This document shows, one piece after another, positions 52,350 to 62,200 of a stretch of 64,000 nt of DNA (position 1 is the first letter of the stretch; every line of letters starts with the position of its first letter). The position numbers and the translations under genes were made by a program. Origin of the DNA: Flavobacteriaceae bacterium (GTDB lineage Bacteria > Bacteroidota > Bacteroidia > Flavobacteriales > Flavobacteriaceae); NCBI GenBank assembly GCA_947483075.1, contig CANKLE010000002.1, forward strand, positions 184,086-248,085. Direction: 5' to 3'. The notes beneath the pieces were generated by a model. The model was not told where the DNA came from and made no database searches. It saw nothing but the letters and a program-made list of their open reading frames with translations.

Positions 52350-52383
52350 CGCTGCTTTTCAATAAAAAGCAAGAGTGTTTAGC
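52350..52383 (+). promoter_or_regulatory. Hairpin in the secDF leader
   Basis: TGCTTTT at 52353-52359 pairs with AAAAGCA at 52365-52371; flanking CGCT/AGCG (52350-52353, 52380-52383) could compete with or close it. No short reading frame with an ATG was found in the leader. Function unknown. Confidence 0.35.
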
Positions 52384-52449
52384 GATAATTTATTTTTTTA
52401 ACAAAAAACCAAAACTTGTAAAACTAAAATTAATTAATAAGTAGTAATA

Positions 52450-55437
52450 ATGCAGAATAGAGGATTAGTTAAATTTTTCGCAATTTTATTTGCATTGGTA
52501 AGTGTTTACCAACTTTCATTCACTTTTGTGTCTCACGGTATTGAACAAGATGCCAAGGATTTTGCAAAAGGAAACTCAGAAAAAGAAGTAAAATATTTAG
52601 ATTCCATAGGAAAGGAAAATGTATTTAGTTTAGGCTTCACTGATTTTACGTATAACGAAGTAAAAGACAAGAAAATCAACAAAGGGCTAGACTTAGAAGG
52701 CGGAATCAATGTACAATTACAGATTTCTGTAAAAGACATCATCAAAGGCTTAGCGAATAATTCGAAAAATCCAGTTTTCAATCAAGCTTTAGCTGAGGCC
52801 ACCAAAAATCGCCAAGGAAATCAAGATTACTTAGATGTATTTTTTGCTGAATTTGAAAAAGCGGCAAACGGATCAGTAAAATTGGCTTCCCCCGATATTT
52901 TTGCCAACAAAACTTTAGGTGATGAGATCAACTTCAAAATGACAGATGATCAAGCCAAAAAAGTAATCCGAAGAAAAGTAGACGAATCAATCGAGTCGGC
53001 TTTTGAAGTATTGAGAAAACGTATCGATAAATTTGGCGTAACCCAACCAAATATCCAAAAATTAGGCCAATCCGGAAGAATCTTGGTAGAATTGCCTGGA
53101 GCCAAAGATGTGGACCGTATCAAAAAATTATTGCAAAGTACGGCCCAATTAGAATTTTGGGAAACCTACAAAATTGACGATTTAGGTAATTTCCTAATGG
53201 CAGCTAATAACTCCTTGAAATTAACCGAGAAAGCACCTGTAGTTGCCAAAACAGAAACTAAATCAGCGGTATCAGATTCCATCAATAAATTATTGACTGA
53301 TGATAAAGTAAAAGATTCAACCGCTGCAAAAAAAGGAGATAATCCGTTGTTGGATAAATTTGTATCCCAAGGTGGCGGACCTGTTTTAGCGATTGTTGAT
53401 CCAAAAGATACGGCTTCAATCAACAGCTACTTTAAACGCCAAGACATTCGCAATTTATTGCCTGCTGACAAACGTTATGCAAAATTTGTTTGGGGCAAAC
53501 CTTCTACAAGTGTAGACGAGAAAACCAAAAAATCAGTTGAAACCGTTGAGCTATATGCTTTAAAAGGAAACCGCGATAACCAAGCCGCGATGAGTGGTGG
53601 AGTTGTAACCGATGCAAAAGATTCATTTGACCAATTGGGTAAACCTTCGGTGACCATGCAAATGAATGGCAAAGGAGCCAAAGACTGGGAAGAATTAACG
53701 GGCAAAGCCTATACCGAAAAAAGCAACATTGCCATTGTATTGGATGATATTGTATATTCTGCTCCAGGCGTTTCTAGTGGCCCAATTTCGGGTGGACGTT
53801 CTGAGATCTCAGGTGTATTTGACGTAACTGAAACCAAAGATTTAGCCAACGTATTGCGTGCAGGTAAATTACCAGCCGCTGCCGAGATTGTGCAATCAGA
53901 AGTGGTAGGACCATCCTTAGGTCAGGAAGCCATTGATAACGGAACAACTTCAGCCATTATTGGATTATTGATTGTATCGCTTTGGATGATCGTCTACTAC
54001 GGCAAAACAGGTTGGTACGCCAACATTGCTTTAGCAGTCAACTTATTGTTCTTGTTTGGTATTTTGGCCAGTTTAGGAGCGGTATTGACTTTGCCAGGTA
54101 TTGCTGGTATTGTATTAACCATGGGTACTGCGGTTGATGCGAACATCATTATCTACGAACGAGCCAAAGAAGAATTGCGTTCGGGTAAAACCCTGGAGGA
54201 TGCGGTGAAAACTTCATTTGGTTGGAAAGGCGCCATGCGTTCTATTGTCGATGCCAACGTGACGCACGTATTAACAGGGGCTGTTTTATTGATTTTCGGA
54301 ACAGGACCTATTCAAGGGTTTGCGACTACCTTATTAATAGGTATTGCGACCTCTTTATTTACTTCGATTTTTATTACTCGTATTTTATTGGATTGGTCGG
54401 TATTCAGAGGCAACAAGTTGACCTTTAGTACTGGATTCTCTAAAAATTTCTTCACCAACTTCCATTTTGATTTCTTAGGAATAAAAAAATACACCTACAT
54501 TTTCTCTCTAATCGTTTGTATCATTAGCGTGGTCTCTTTGTCAACCAATGGATTGAATCAGGGTGTGGATTTCGTGGGAGGAAGAACGTTCCAAGTGCGT
54601 TTCCCGAAAACAATTTCTGCTGAAGAAGTGAGAAAAGATTTATTGACTGCTTTTGACGGCAGTGCCGAAGCCAAAATTTTCGGGAAAGACAACCAATTAA
54701 AAATCACTACCAAATTTAAAGTAAGTGAGCCTGGAACCGAAGCCGATCAAGAAGTAAACAAAATCTTGTTTGACAACTTGAAAAAACACTTTGCTGCAGG
54801 AATGACCTATGATAAATTCGTAAACAGTTATGATGGTAAAAATCTAGGAATTTTACAAGCTTCCAAAGTTGGACCAACGGTAGCCGATGATATTAAAACC
54901 AATTCCTATTGGGCTGTAATTGGCGCCATGCTTATTGTAGGACTCTACTTGGTAGTGAGTTTCCGTAAATGGCAGTATTCATTAGGAGCATTGGCAGCGG
55001 TAGCACACGACGTGATTTTTGTATTGGGAATCTATTCTTTATTATGGAAATACATGCCATTTGGAATGGAGATTGACCAGCACTTCATCGCGGCGATCCT
55101 TACGGTAATTGGTTACTCGATGAACGATACGGTAATTGTATTTGATAGAGTTCGTGAATACTTGGGCGGAAAAGCCAAAGGAAATTTCAACTCTATTGTA
55201 AACCAATCGATTAATTCTACCATGTCTAGAACAATTAATACGTCCTTGACGATGATCTTGGTGTTGTTAATCATGTTCGTGTTTGGAGGAGAATCGATAC
55301 GAGGATTCATCTTCGCGATGTTAATTGGAATTGTAGTAGGAACGTATTCTTCCTTGTTTATTGCCACGCCAGTTTTGGTAGATACCATCTCGGATGCCGA
55401 GCACAAACGTATCGAAGACGAGCACAACAAAGCTTAA
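52450..55437 (+). CDS. secDF: Fused protein translocase subunit SecDF
   Basis: A 995-aa inner-membrane protein combining SecD and SecF. N-terminal helix, then KGLDLEGGINVQLQI (SecD motif D1), a long periplasmic domain with GQSGRILVELPGAKDVDRIKKLLQSTAQLEF, five helices including TMGTAVDANIIIYERAKEEL, then the SecF part (GLNQGVDFVGGRTFQVRFP; later IGYSMNDTVIVFDRVREYL and the final SLFIATPVLVDTI). It uses the proton motive force to help SecYEG export. The fusion is normal in Bacteroidota. The periplasmic region has a Lys-, Thr- and Asp-rich insert near residues 250-310. Confidence 0.96.
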   Translation: MQNRGLVKFFAILFALVSVYQLSFTFVSHGIEQDAKDFAKGNSEKEVKYLDSIGKENVFSLGFTDFTYNEVKDKKINKGLDLEGGINVQLQISVKDIIKGLANNSKNPVFNQALAEATKNRQGNQDYLDVFFAEFEKAANGSVKLASPDIFANKTLGDEINFKMTDDQAKKVIRRKVDESIESAFEVLRKRIDKFGVTQPNIQKLGQSGRILVELPGAKDVDRIKKLLQSTAQLEFWETYKIDDLGNFLMAANNSLKLTEKAPVVAKTETKSAVSDSINKLLTDDKVKDSTAAKKGDNPLLDKFVSQGGGPVLAIVDPKDTASINSYFKRQDIRNLLPADKRYAKFVWGKPSTSVDEKTKKSVETVELYALKGNRDNQAAMSGGVVTDAKDSFDQLGKPSVTMQMNGKGAKDWEELTGKAYTEKSNIAIVLDDIVYSAPGVSSGPISGGRSEISGVFDVTETKDLANVLRAGKLPAAAEIVQSEVVGPSLGQEAIDNGTTSAIIGLLIVSLWMIVYYGKTGWYANIALAVNLLFLFGILASLGAVLTLPGIAGIVLTMGTAVDANIIIYERAKEELRSGKTLEDAVKTSFGWKGAMRSIVDANVTHVLTGAVLLIFGTGPIQGFATTLLIGIATSLFTSIFITRILLDWSVFRGNKLTFSTGFSKNFFTNFHFDFLGIKKYTYIFSLIVCIISVVSLSTNGLNQGVDFVGGRTFQVRFPKTISAEEVRKDLLTAFDGSAEAKIFGKDNQLKITTKFKVSEPGTEADQEVNKILFDNLKKHFAAGMTYDKFVNSYDGKNLGILQASKVGPTVADDIKTNSYWAVIGAMLIVGLYLVVSFRKWQYSLGALAAVAHDVIFVLGIYSLLWKYMPFGMEIDQHFIAAILTVIGYSMNDTVIVFDRVREYLGGKAKGNFNSIVNQSINSTMSRTINTSLTMILVLLIMFVFGGESIRGFIFAMLIGIVVGTYSSLFIATPVLVDTISDAEHKRIEDEHNKA

Positions 55438-55455
55438 TTCTATATAAAATATACT

Positions 55456-55486
55456 AAAAGCCCGATAGATTCTATCGGGCTTTTTT
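55456..55486 (+). terminator. Strong terminator after secDF
   Basis: Perfect 14-bp stem AAAAGCCCGATAGA / TCTATCGGGCTTTT around a single T, extended T run. Confidence 0.92.
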
Positions 55487-55616
55487 ATACTGTGTACTCA
55501 AAAGTATTTGATCGAATTGCGGCGGTTTATAAACATAGATCTCTTATCACCTAATTCACCTAGTTATAAGGAAAAATTTCTAGGCTTGCCTATTTGGTGT
55601 GCGGTAAATTGATTCC

Positions 55617-55648
55617 ATAAAAAAAGCCAACTCTATAGAGTTGGCTTT
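55617..55648 (-). terminator. Terminator of the lgt operon
   Basis: On the minus strand AAAGCCAACTC-TATA-GAGTTGGCTTT followed by T7; it ends transcription of the folE-cysS-yidD-lgt genes. Confidence 0.92.
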
Positions 55649-55666
55649 CTAATATGAGTAGATATT

Positions 55667-56593
55667 TTATTCTTCTATTGGTTTCTCGGCAGTAAATAAA
55701 AAATACAAACCAACGAGTATAAACGGAATACTCAACCATTGTCCGGTCGAAAATTGACCTAAATAGGATTCAAATCCCCCTTGGCTTTCTTTTACATATT
55801 CTACCATAAATCGGATAGACCAAAGTAGAATTAAGAAAAAACCAAATAAGAATCCTTGGCGTTCGCGAACATTGGTTTTCCAATACAAGAAATACAGGAT
55901 AGCGAAAACAAAAATATAGCAGAACGATTCATACAATTGCGCTGGATGTTTGGCGGGAACTTGCGCCAACAAGGAACTAAAGTTAGGGTCGGTGCAGATG
56001 GCATGATAGGCTTCTTTTACCGAAGGTTTCTGTGTTAAATTTACGGCATCTCTGGCGCTAAATTGATCGCGTACAAAGCGAATACCCAACGGGTTTGTGG
56101 TGGTATTGCCCACGATTTCTGAATTGAAAAAATTCCCAATACGCACAAAAACAGCACCACTTGCTACCGGAATTACCACACGGTCCAACACCCAGAGCAT
56201 AGGGCGTTTCATGATGTTTTTACTAAAAAAATACATCGAAATGATGATGGCAATAGCTGCTCCGTGGCTTGCCAAACCTTGAAAGCCGGTAAATTCAAAA
56301 TTGGGATTAAAACGAAAAGGCAACAAGATTTCAGACAAGTGATTGCGGTAATATTCCCAGTCGTAAAAAAAGACATGTCCCAGTCGAGCACCCAATAAGG
56401 TGCTTAAAACCGTCCAAATAAATAAGGAATCCAATTTTTCTAGCGATTCGTTTTCGCGTTCAAATATTTTTTTGGTTAGGAACCAGCCCAATCCAAAAGC
56501 GATCACAAACATGAGGCTGTAGTACCGAATAACAAAGAAACCTAAATCAATGCCTTCAGAGGGATTCCAAATAAAATTCGCAAGTGTATTCAT
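55667..56593 (-). CDS. lgt: Prolipoprotein diacylglyceryl transferase
   Basis: A 308-aa inner-membrane enzyme that adds diacylglycerol to the lipobox cysteine of prolipoproteins. Seen are the helical core with VIAFGLGWFLTKKIFE, LLGARLGHVFFYDWEYY, GFQGLASHGAAIAI (the H-G segment), GAVFVRIGNFFNSEIVG with Arg and Asn, and PAQLYESFCYIFVFAILYFLYW. These match the Lgt signature, with the usual seven membrane segments. It is needed for the several lipoproteins seen in this window. Last gene of a minus-strand operon, 60 bp after yidD, and followed by a terminator. Confidence 0.95.
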   Translation of the reverse strand: MNTLANFIWNPSEGIDLGFFVIRYYSLMFVIAFGLGWFLTKKIFERENESLEKLDSLFIWTVLSTLLGARLGHVFFYDWEYYRNHLSEILLPFRFNPNFEFTGFQGLASHGAAIAIIISMYFFSKNIMKRPMLWVLDRVVIPVASGAVFVRIGNFFNSEIVGNTTTNPLGIRFVRDQFSARDAVNLTQKPSVKEAYHAICTDPNFSSLLAQVPAKHPAQLYESFCYIFVFAILYFLYWKTNVRERQGFLFGFFLILLWSIRFMVEYVKESQGGFESYLGQFSTGQWLSIPFILVGLYFLFTAEKPIEE

Positions 56594-56653
56594 AAATAGG
56601 AAAGATTATATAGTCGTAAAAATAAACTTATTAGCCGATAAATGCCACTTTTT

Positions 56654-56893
56654 TTAAACTTCCTTTTTTGGAGGAACAGGGTCATAGCCGCTTTTGCCCC
56701 AAGGATGGCAGCTGCCAATCCGCTTTATTGCCAAAAATGTACCTTTCCAAAAGCCATGCGTTTGAAGTGCTTCTAACGCATAGGTAGAGCAACTGGGTTC
56801 AAATCGACAGCTGGCAGGAGTGAACGGGGAGATGGCACTTTTGTAAAAAAGAATGAGAAACACAAAAGGGGCGATGGCAATACGTTTCAACAT
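56654..56893 (-). CDS. yidD: Membrane protein insertion efficiency factor YidD
   Basis: A 79-aa small protein with an N-terminal amphipathic/hydrophobic helix ([17 protein letters not shown]) and the YidD motif [15 protein letters not shown], followed by [18 protein letters not shown]. The three conserved cysteines are present. YidD assists YidC-mediated insertion of inner-membrane proteins. Usually it is next to rnpA/yidC; here it sits between cysS (15 bp) and lgt in the minus-strand operon. Confidence 0.94.
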   Translation of the reverse strand: MLKRIAIAPFVFLILFYKSAISPFTPASCRFEPSCSTYALEALQTHGFWKGTFLAIKRIGSCHPWGKSGYDPVPPKKEV

Positions 56894-56908
56894 AGTTTAG
56901 GTATTGTG

Positions 56909-58390
56909 CTAATAACTAAATGTAGTGCCGTCTTTTCCGTCTTTCAGTTGAATGCCTATGTGGAGCAATTGGTCGCGAATTTGATCGGATAAGGCAAAGT
57001 TTTTTGCCGCTCTAGCTTCGTTACGCATTTGTATGAGTAGAGAAACCGTTCCGTCTAATTTTTCGCTGGCATTAGAAGCTAGACTTTCGTTTTCTACCCC
57101 AAGTACCTCGTAAATAAAAGTAGTAAGCGTGTTTTGAAGTAAGCTTAAATCAGCTGAAGTTAGTTGCTCTTTGCCGTCATTTACAAGGTTTACAAATTTG
57201 GCGCCTTCAAACAAATGGGCGATCAAAATGGGGGTATTGAAATCGTCATTCATGGCTTCATAGCACTGTGCAATCCAAGTAGAAATAGGTAATGTACTAT
57301 TGGCAGATGCAGGAAGTTCGTGGGCTAATTTGACAGCTTCCATGAGGCGTGAAAATCCTTTTTCGCTGGCCAAAAGTGCCTCGTTTGATAAATCGAGAAC
57401 CGAACGGTAATGCGCTTGCATAAAACAAAATCGGATGATGCTGGGGTGGAATGCTTTTTCAAAAAGGCTAGAAGTTCCTTCGATTAATTCGTGTGGCAAC
57501 ACATAATTTCCACTCGATTTGCTCATGCGCAACCCATTCAAAGTAAGCATATTGGCGTGCATCCAGTAATTTACAGGGCTCACGCCATTGCAGCCTTTGC
57601 CTTGCGCAATTTCGCATTCGTGATGCGGAAACTTCAAATCCATTCCGCCGCCATGTATGTCAAAATGATCACCTAAATATTTGGTGCTCATTGCAGTACA
57701 CTCCAAATGCCAACCCGGAAAGCCGGCTCCCCATGGTGAATTCCATCGCATAATGTGCGCGGGAGAGGCATTTTTCCATAAGGCAAAATCTTGTGGGTTT
57801 TTCTTTTCGTTTTGACCGTCTAAATCACGGGTATTGGCTAGTAATTCATCGACGTTGCGGTTGTTGAGTTCGCCGTAGTTGAGTCCTTTTTGGTTATAGG
57901 CCGCAACATCAAAATAGACAGAGCCTTGACTTTCGTAGGCCAATCCTAGTTCGATTAGTTTTTGAGCTAATTCTATTTGTTCGATGATATGTCCCGTGGC
58001 CGTGGGCTCAATAGTAGGGGGAAGTAAATTGAATTTTTCTAAAATAGAGTGAAAGTAAACCGTATATTTTTGAACCACTTCCATGGGCTCCAACTTTTCT
58101 AAGCGGGATTGTTTCACAAAGCGATCATTCTCTGCCGAACCATCATCGGTGAGGTGACCCGCATCGGTAATGTTTCGTACATAACGCACCGTGTAATTTA
58201 AATGTTGCAGGTAACGGTATATCATGTCAAACGACATAAAGGTGCGCACATTTCCCAAATGTACCTTGCTGTATACGGTAGGTCCACACACGTACATGCC
58301 TATAGATCCCTTATGAATAGGGGTAAACAACTCTTTTTCGGCCGAAAGTGAATTGTATATTTTTAAGGGATGTTGCTCGTGTAAAGCCAT
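56909..58390 (-). CDS. cysS: Cysteinyl-tRNA synthetase
   Basis: A 493-aa class I aminoacyl-tRNA synthetase. Zinc Cys35 in [20 protein letters not shown] with the HIGH-equivalent HLGN, the second zinc ligands in [10 protein letters not shown] and HHECEIAQ, and the KMSKS-equivalent LRMSKSSGN near 292. The C-terminal DALR-like domain ([19 protein letters not shown]) and an anticodon-binding tail follow. All hallmarks are present. It begins 14 bp after folE. Confidence 0.96.
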   Translation of the reverse strand: MALHEQHPLKIYNSLSAEKELFTPIHKGSIGMYVCGPTVYSKVHLGNVRTFMSFDMIYRYLQHLNYTVRYVRNITDAGHLTDDGSAENDRFVKQSRLEKLEPMEVVQKYTVYFHSILEKFNLLPPTIEPTATGHIIEQIELAQKLIELGLAYESQGSVYFDVAAYNQKGLNYGELNNRNVDELLANTRDLDGQNEKKNPQDFALWKNASPAHIMRWNSPWGAGFPGWHLECTAMSTKYLGDHFDIHGGGMDLKFPHHECEIAQGKGCNGVSPVNYWMHANMLTLNGLRMSKSSGNYVLPHELIEGTSSLFEKAFHPSIIRFCFMQAHYRSVLDLSNEALLASEKGFSRLMEAVKLAHELPASANSTLPISTWIAQCYEAMNDDFNTPILIAHLFEGAKFVNLVNDGKEQLTSADLSLLQNTLTTFIYEVLGVENESLASNASEKLDGTVSLLIQMRNEARAAKNFALSDQIRDQLLHIGIQLKDGKDGTTFSY

Positions 58391-58404
58391 TCGTGTAGTG
58401 CTAT

Positions 58405-59076
58405 TTAAAATTTGGTTTCTAGGTTTATGTAGGCCAAAAATTCGTTTCGTTTCGTTTCGTTTTTAAATTGACCTCCATACTCTGCAGTAATGGTGCTGCT
58501 TTCTATGTCGCGAATTCCTCTCGAATTTACACACAAATGTTTGGCGTCAATTACACAGGCTACATCTGCTGTGCCAAGGGCTTGTTGTAATTCTTGTACA
58601 ATTTGCATGGTTAACCGCTCTTGAACCTGAGGTCTTTTGGCATAATAGTCTACAATGCGGTTCATTTTGGAGAGGCCAATCACATTTCCGTTTGAGATGT
58701 AGGCCACATGCGCTCTGCCAATTATGGGGAGCAAATGATGTTCGCAAGTAGAGTAGAGTGTAATGTTTTTTTCGACCAACATTTCGCCGTATTTATAATT
58801 GTTGTCAAAAGTGGAGGGACTGGGTTTTTTGTTTGGATGTAACCCCCCAAAGATTTCTTTTACAAACATTTTAGCTACTCGATTAGGCGTTCCTTTGAGG
58901 CTGCCGTCGGATAAATCCATCCCCAACGTATGCAAAATATGTTCAACATTGATTTTTATGGATGCAATTTTTTCGTCATCCGTAAGTTCGAAAGCATCAG
59001 CGCGCAATGGGTTTTCGGCCGTATTGCCGATATGATCATTGCCTAACTGGTCTTCCAGTTCCTCGTAAGTAGCCAT
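58405..59076 (-). CDS. folE: GTP cyclohydrolase I
   Basis: A 223-aa enzyme that opens GTP to dihydroneopterin triphosphate, the first step of tetrahydrofolate and queuosine-type pterin synthesis. Zinc ligands in [20 protein letters not shown] and [15 protein letters not shown], and the catalytic His pair are visible. I start it at 59076 (MATYEELED), since the longer start at 59115 falls in the -7 box. It heads the folE-cysS-yidD-lgt operon. The repeated ATTCGTTTCGTTTCGTTT near 58440-58458 (complement of the sequence encoding NETKRNEF) is a short in-gene TTTCG repeat. Confidence 0.95.
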   Translation of the reverse strand: MATYEELEDQLGNDHIGNTAENPLRADAFELTDDEKIASIKINVEHILHTLGMDLSDGSLKGTPNRVAKMFVKEIFGGLHPNKKPSPSTFDNNYKYGEMLVEKNITLYSTCEHHLLPIIGRAHVAYISNGNVIGLSKMNRIVDYYAKRPQVQERLTMQIVQELQQALGTADVACVIDAKHLCVNSRGIRDIESSTITAEYGGQFKNETKRNEFLAYINLETKF

Positions 59077-59112
59077 TAAATTCAATTTAAAATTGTTGTA
59101 AAAATAAAAGCT

Positions 59113-59144
59113 CAAAGTTAAATAATAAAACCCGAATTACTCAA
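59113..59144 (-). promoter_or_regulatory. folE operon promoter TTG-N21-TAACTTTG
   Basis: Minus-strand TTG at 59144-59142 and TAACTTTG at 59120-59113. An imperfect dyad (AAAACCCGA ... TCGGTTTT, 59127-59153) covers the -33 region and could be a regulatory or structural element. Confidence 0.65.
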
Positions 59145-59226
59145 CTCGGTTTTGATTAAAATAAATAAATAAATTGGCAATTAGTTTTTTAGAATTTTGT
59201 ATTTTTCCGATCCAAAATTTGGTCTT

Positions 59227-62200
59227 ATGAGAAAAAAATACATCGTTAGTTTATATTTGTTTTTTGTTTGTCTTCACGGCTTTAGTCAGGAGGCTCCTCT
59301 TGTTCAAGTAACCATTCCAACACCAAACCCAGTATGTAATCCGGGTGATTGTACGACCTTGACAGCCAACTACAATATCATTCAACAATCAAACGATTAT
59401 ACGGTTACCTCTGTAGTTTATAATCCTCATTTTCCTTTTACAGGAGGAACAGTTATTCAAAATACTTCGGATGACAGCTGGACGCAAATTGTAAATTTAC
59501 CCTTTACTTTTTGTTTTTATGGACAATCTTATAATAAGCTTTTAGTAGGAACCAATGGGGTAATTACGTTCAATACTTCGGGTGCAAATTATACACCCGG
59601 TGGAGGTTGTCGTTGGTCTTATAGTGCTACAATTCCTAATACCGATGCTAATTTTATTCGAAATGCCATCTTTGGCGTATACCAAGATACGGACATCTCG
59701 GTTGGTGCTATTTCTGACGATACCACGCCCAATAACATACAAAACGTAAATTATTACGTGTTGGATACGGGTCCAAATGCCGCGCCAAATCGTGTGTTTG
59801 TTGCCAATTTTAATGAACTTCCTCAATTCTCTTGTCATGCAACAGCTGGTTTACAAACCAGTCAAATTATTATACACGAAACAACCAATATTATTGATGT
59901 TTTAGTGAGCAAACGAACGCCTTGTTTGTCTTGGAATTCAGGTAGCGGATTGATCGGAATTCAAAATGCGGCTGGTACTTTAACGAGAGTTCCACCAGGA
60001 AGAAATACCGGAACTTGGAGTGCCACCAATGAGGCATGGCGATTTACGCCAAGTGGAGCAGTGACCGTTCCGTCTACCGTTCAATGGTTTCAAGCTGATG
60101 GAACAACACCAGCAGCAGCATTAAATGTAAATCCCATTACCGTTTGTCCTACCGGACCGCAGACTTATATAGCACAAGTTACCTATACGATATGCAATGG
60201 GCAGCCAGCTACAGTTCAGCAATCGTATACTGTTGATGTAACTCATTTACCGGTAAACGATCCGCACGATATGGTAGTTTGTAGTTCTATGCCCTTGCCT
60301 TGTGTAGACATTGATCAAACCGCTTTCATGCAATCGGGAGTAGTTAACCCTTCCTGGTATGACATTACTTTTTACGATGATTTAACCGCAGCTCAAAATG
60401 CAGACGGTCCACCACATTTGTTATTGGGAACAAATTTGAGCAATTACTGTTTAACCTCAAATCCGCAAACGTTTTATGCGCGTATCGAAGATTTAGCCGT
60501 AACGGGTTGTGTTCAAATTCGACCCTTTACTATTTCAGTTTCATCAACTCCATCGGGAACTTTCACGTATGATTCGAGTCCGTATTGCAACAATATTTCA
60601 ACTCCGCAATCAAATAACCCCGTTGGGTTGAGTCCGGGAGGAGTATTCTCAGCAGTGCCTAACGGAACAACACCAGCCACCAATGTGCTTACTATTGATC
60701 CCTTAACAGGCGCAATAACACCTTCTAGTAGTGGCATAGGAACCTATACGGTAAATTACAACCTGGCGGCAAGCGCTTCATGTCCGGCTTATGCTACATC
60801 GACCAGTGTAGAAATTATCGCTTGTAGTTGTTCGGTTACTGCCAGTTCAGTTTCAGAAACAGCTTGCATGGGATTCCCGATAAACACCATGACCTTTACG
60901 GTGGGTGGCGGAGGCGATACCGGTTCAGTCACCACAGGTACTTTGCCATCAGGGATTTCGGCTAATTTTGCCGCAGGTGAATTGACTATTTCAGGCACAT
61001 CAATGGCAGCGGGAACCTATCCTTTTACTGTTTCGATTACTTCAGGAACCGATGTCTGTACCAAAAATGCCCAAATAATCATCAACGGAAATCCAACTCA
61101 AGTACTTTCTTCTGCAGCGGGAACTGATAACCAATCGGTTTGTCCGTCAGTGGCAATTACTCCAATATCTTATACCATTTCAGGAGGAGGAACGGGTGCT
61201 TTTGATGCCAGTTTACCAGCAGGAATTACCGGAACCTATAATGCAGGGGTATATACCATAACCGGATCTGGAACAGGACCAGGTACATACAATTATACGG
61301 TGACAACAACCGGAGGGTGTGCGCCAATTACCAATAATGGTACCATTATCATTTTAGACAATCATGCGATTGCATTAGCTTCTGTTGCAGCGACTGAAAC
61401 CCAAACCGTATGTGTAAATACGGCGATAACCCCAATTACATATACACTAAATGGCGGTGCAACAGGAGCTACTGTGACAGGTTTGCCTGCGGGAGTAACT
61501 TCTTCTGTATCAGGAAACACGTTAACCATTTCGGGTACGCCAACTACTACAACGGGATCTCCCTTTACCTATGCAATTTCTACTACTGGAAATGCCTGTG
61601 CTGTGGCTACCGATGGTGGAACAATAACAGTAAATCCGGCACATACACTTACGTTGAGTTCTTTGGCGGCTACAGAAACACAATCTGTATGCGTCAATAA
61701 TGCAATTGCACCCATTACTTATACACTTTCCGGAGGCGCTACAAATGCAACCGTAACGGGATTACCAGCAGGAGTGACGTCTGCAGTTTCTGGAACAACC
61801 TTAACTATTTCGGGTACGCCAACCATTACAACAGGCTCTCCATTTACTTATGCAATTTCTACGACTGGAAATACCTGTGCACTGGCTACCGATGGTGGAA
61901 CAATAACAGTAACTACCGATCATACCATTGTCTTGAGTTCTGCAGTTGCCACCGAAACACAGTCGGTATGTATCAATACGGCTATTACTCCGATCACCTA
62001 TACTTTAGGTTCAGGGGCAACAGGTGCAACTGTGACAGGTTTGCCAGCTGGAGTAAACTCCTCTGTTTCTGGAAGCACTTTGACTATCTCGGGTTCGCCT
62101 TCGGTGACCGGACCATTCACGTATGCAATTTCTACTACGGGTAATGCTTGTGCGGTAGCTACTGATGGAGGTACGATAACCATCAGCAACGGGCATACCT

